From positions 1 through 6,549 of the forward strand of contig JAEZPW010000211.1 in NCBI GenBank assembly GCA_023441255.1: a stretch of DNA of 6,549 bases, written 5' to 3'. The notes under the pieces are model-generated. The model was not told the origin of the DNA. It worked only from the letters and a program-made list of their open reading frames with translations, and made no database searches. Every line of letters starts with the position of its first letter. Positions within the stretch are counted from its first letter, which is position 1. The stretch comes from Acidobacteriota bacterium. Lineage in GTDB: Bacteria > Acidobacteriota > Terriglobia > Terriglobales > Acidobacteriaceae. A program made the position numbers and the translations under genes. Shown piece by piece: positions 5,322 through 6,549 of this stretch.

Positions 5322-5353
5322 GAAGCTTCTCAATTTAGCCCGCAACAAGCGCA

Positions 5354-5402
5354 CTAACTAGCTACTAGGTACTAGGTAATAGGTACTACTCACTCGCTAC
5401 TC
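5354..5402 (-). repeat. Heptamer array containing the purE stop codon
   Basis: Seven phased 7-mers on the minus strand: GAGTAGC, GAGTGAG, TAGTACC, TATTACC, TAGTACC, TAGTAGC, TAGTTAG. The first unit contains the last sense codon (GAG) and the TAG stop of purE (5402-5397). The 23-bp segment 5356-5378 is identical to 3654-3676 after the metallo-hydrolase gene. Confidence 0.87.
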
Positions 5403-5903
5403 GCCAGGCTCCTTCAGCTTCCGCGACTTCTCTTCCACGCCCCGCGCGAGTTTCTCCTTGTGGCCCTCGAGTTTCTTGGCGACTTCGGGGTCGCCGAGCG
5501 AGAGCATCTGGGCCGCGAGTATTCCGGCGTTCGTGGCGCCGGCCTTGCCGATGGCGACGGTTGCGACCGGAATACCTGCCGGCATCTGCACGATGGCCAG
5601 CAGCGAGTCCAGTCCCTGCAGAGAAGAAGACGGGATCGGGACGCCAATGACCGGCAACGTACTTTCCGCGGCGATGACCCCCGCCAGGTGTGCCGCTCCG
5701 CCGGCGCCGGCAATGATCACTTTTATTCCCCGGCCCGCTGCCTTGCGCGCGTACTCCGCCGTCCGCGCCGGTGACCGGTGCGCCGAGGTAATGTCCATTT
5801 CATATGGTATGCCGAAGCCGTCGAGCGCTTTGCCGGCCTCGCGCATGATCTCAAGGTCGGAGTCGGAGCCCATCACGATCGAAACGAGGGGTTTCGTGCT
5901 CAC
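5397..5903 (-). CDS. purE: N5-carboxyaminoimidazole ribonucleotide mutase (class I PurE)
   Basis: Converts N5-CAIR to CAIR in de novo purine synthesis; octameric cytoplasmic enzyme in characterised relatives. 168 residues, normal for class I PurE. Signatures: GSDSD (12-16), the catalytic SAHRSP with H42 (40-45), AGAGGAAHLAG (65-75), IGVPIPSSSLQGLDSLLAIVQ and MPAGIPVATVAIGKAGATNAG, giving the complete substrate-binding set. The C-terminal tail after about 138 is charged and helical. The start is GTG at 5903; no ATG exists before the in-frame stop 27 bp upstream, and AAAGGA lies about 11-12 nt before it, a rather long spacing. Class I enzymes need PurK to supply N5-CAIR, and purK commonly follows purE, but here a repeat region and an unrelated membrane-protein gene follow. 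It begins 27 bp after the small membrane-protein gene, a probable operon. Confidence 0.97.
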   Translation of the reverse strand: MSTKPLVSIVMGSDSDLEIMREAGKALDGFGIPYEMDITSAHRSPARTAEYARKAAGRGIKVIIAGAGGAAHLAGVIAAESTLPVIGVPIPSSSLQGLDSLLAIVQMPAGIPVATVAIGKAGATNAGILAAQMLSLGDPEVAKKLEGHKEKLARGVEEKSRKLKEPGE

Positions 5904-5930
5904 GAAGTTGGGATTCCTTTCAGTAGTTGT

Positions 5931-6251
5931 TCAGTGCGCCTGTGGGATGCGCCGATGCCGCATCCGGGCTACGAGCCAATGTACGATAAGCGCCACGATG
6001 GAGTACAGGATGGCGTTTTGCAAGATCAGGATGGCAATGGTCAAGGAGATACCAAAACTACCCTCCAAGTGCGGCACCACCATGATCTGCATACCGGCAG
6101 GCCAGAGCACCATGGCGATTTTCAGGAAGTATGTCTGCGCGGCAACCGGCGCATTCTCGAAGAACAGCCGCCAGATCACCAGCAGGATGACAGGAACGGC
6201 AGCACCAATCAGGAAGAAATCAAGGACTAAGTGAAGAGTTTTGCGCTGCAT
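5931..6251 (-). CDS. Small membrane protein of unknown function upstream of purE
   Basis: I do not recognise this family. 106 residues with three hydrophobic helices (about 8-28, 42-60 and 65-93), a short positively charged N-terminus (MQRK) and a basic, His-rich C-terminal tail (ARMRHRR). By the positive-inside rule both basic ends suggest cytoplasmic faces, which fits poorly with an odd helix count, so one segment may be re-entrant or the count wrong. It contains no visible catalytic motif. The ATG at 6251 is preceded by GGGGGTG with a 4-nt gap, a weak but usable ribosome site. It ends 27 bp before purE on the same strand, so the two are probably co-transcribed. Long helices interrupted by plausible loops, a start with a ribosome site and tight spacing to purE support a real gene. 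Confidence 0.72.
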   Translation of the reverse strand: MQRKTLHLVLDFFLIGAAVPVILLVIWRLFFENAPVAAQTYFLKIAMVLWPAGMQIMVVPHLEGSFGISLTIAILILQNAILYSIVALIVHWLVARMRHRRIPQAH

Positions 6252-6301
6252 AGGGCACCCCCGCGGAAAGTACCCGGACAGGTATAGTTTAGCGCGAAAC
6301 G

Positions 6302-6350
6302 AGTACCGAATTTTGAGTACCGAGTACCGGGTTGCGGGTACCGAGTACTC
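6302..6350. repeat. Heptamer array upstream of the purE operon
   Basis: Seven phased 7-mers: AGTACCG, AATTTTG, AGTACCG, AGTACCG, GGTTGCG, GGTACCG, AGTACTC. It lies about 50 bp upstream of the small membrane-protein ATG; on the minus strand CTAAACTATACC (around 6289-6278) between the array and the gene could hold a -10-like TATACC, with no clear -35. Confidence 0.87.
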
Positions 6351-6362
6351 AGAGTACTTTCA

Positions 6363-6399
6363 CCGCGGGTGCCGCACCCTTTCCCGCGGGGAGGGTGCG
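6363..6399. repeat. C+G hairpin with two alternative stems
   Basis: CGCACCCT (6373-6380) and AGGGTGCG (6392-6399) form a perfect 8-bp stem around an 11-nt loop. CCGCGGG (6363-6369) and CCCGCGG (6383-6389) form an alternative perfect 7-bp stem using that loop. No T-tract on either strand. It looks like another short interspersed hairpin repeat next to a heptamer array; 6400-6445 shows nothing I recognise. Confidence 0.65.
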
Positions 6400-6445
6400 T
6401 TGCCAAGCCATTCAACGGCATTAATTCGATAGCCCAAAAACAGGT

Positions 6446-6549
6446 GTGGTGTCTCGACACGTTGTTCCTGGCTCGTGCATGCCGGAGGCATGCAAACGAA
6501 TTTAGCCCAGCACGCAGTGCTGGGTAGAAGCCGAGGAGACAATTAAGTG
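6446..6549. repeat. Inverted second copy of the composite REP element (cut by the window end)
   Basis: By eye, this segment aligns without gaps to the reverse complement of 3550-3653 over 104 bp with about 11 differences. It keeps both hairpins: GCATGCC/GGCATGC around 6477-6493 and CCCAGCAC/GTGCTGGG around 6507-6525. It ends at ...ATTAAGTG exactly at the window edge; in the first copy the 16-bp hairpin arm follows, so the element probably continues beyond the window. Confidence 0.9.

Noticed and set aside
5458..6234. 258-codon plus-strand open frame
   Set aside because: It is antisense to purE and the small membrane-protein gene; purE is beyond doubt, and the plus product lacks recognisable motifs.

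Overview
The window looks like a piece of a GC-rich bacterial chromosome. I suspect soil Acidobacteriota (Terriglobia/Koribacter-like). That guess rests on gene style, on intergenic spaces packed with 7-bp tandem arrays, and on several hairpin repeat families; no rRNA or other marker gene confirms it. There is no phage, plasmid, defence or CRISPR signal.

Layout. On the minus strand, the left end holds a manganese unit: mntR (776-1447) followed after 56 bp by mntH, which runs off the left edge (719-1). MntR should sense Mn(II), and MntH imports it. A repeat-rich gap (1448-1960) separates the divergent purD (1961-3238, plus strand), a complete GAR synthetase of purine synthesis. purD converges on a minus-strand block across a second repeat-rich gap (3239-3682). 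In its transcription order that block is a small three-helix membrane protein (6251-5931), purE (5903-5397, 27 bp later), a DUF6580-type six-helix membrane protein (5183-4650) and a stand-alone flavodiiron-like beta-lactamase-fold oxidoreductase (4432-3683). Only the first two are close enough to suggest an operon. purD and purE serve the same pathway but lie on opposite strands, and no purK is in view.

The most unusual content lies between the genes. Every gene-free gap longer than 60 bp except 4433-4649 carries arrays of degenerate heptamers. All are variants of one pattern, N-G-T-(A/T)-N-(C/T)-N: AGTACCG, AGTACTG, AGTACCT, AGTTTCT, CGTTTCG. These arrays flank or abut larger palindromic elements: a 104-bp palindrome at 1725-1828, a composite multi-hairpin element at 3439-3653 whose half recurs inverted at 6446-6549, a two-REP palindrome (REPIN-like) at 4507-4606, and a C+G hairpin at 6363-6399. 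One array supplies the purE stop codon and another reaches to 1 nt from the mntR start codon. A leader with mutually exclusive hairpins precedes the DUF6580 gene.

The genes themselves are ordinary, recognisable families. If the window holds something undescribed, the best candidate is this heptamer/REP repeat system, not a protein-coding operon.
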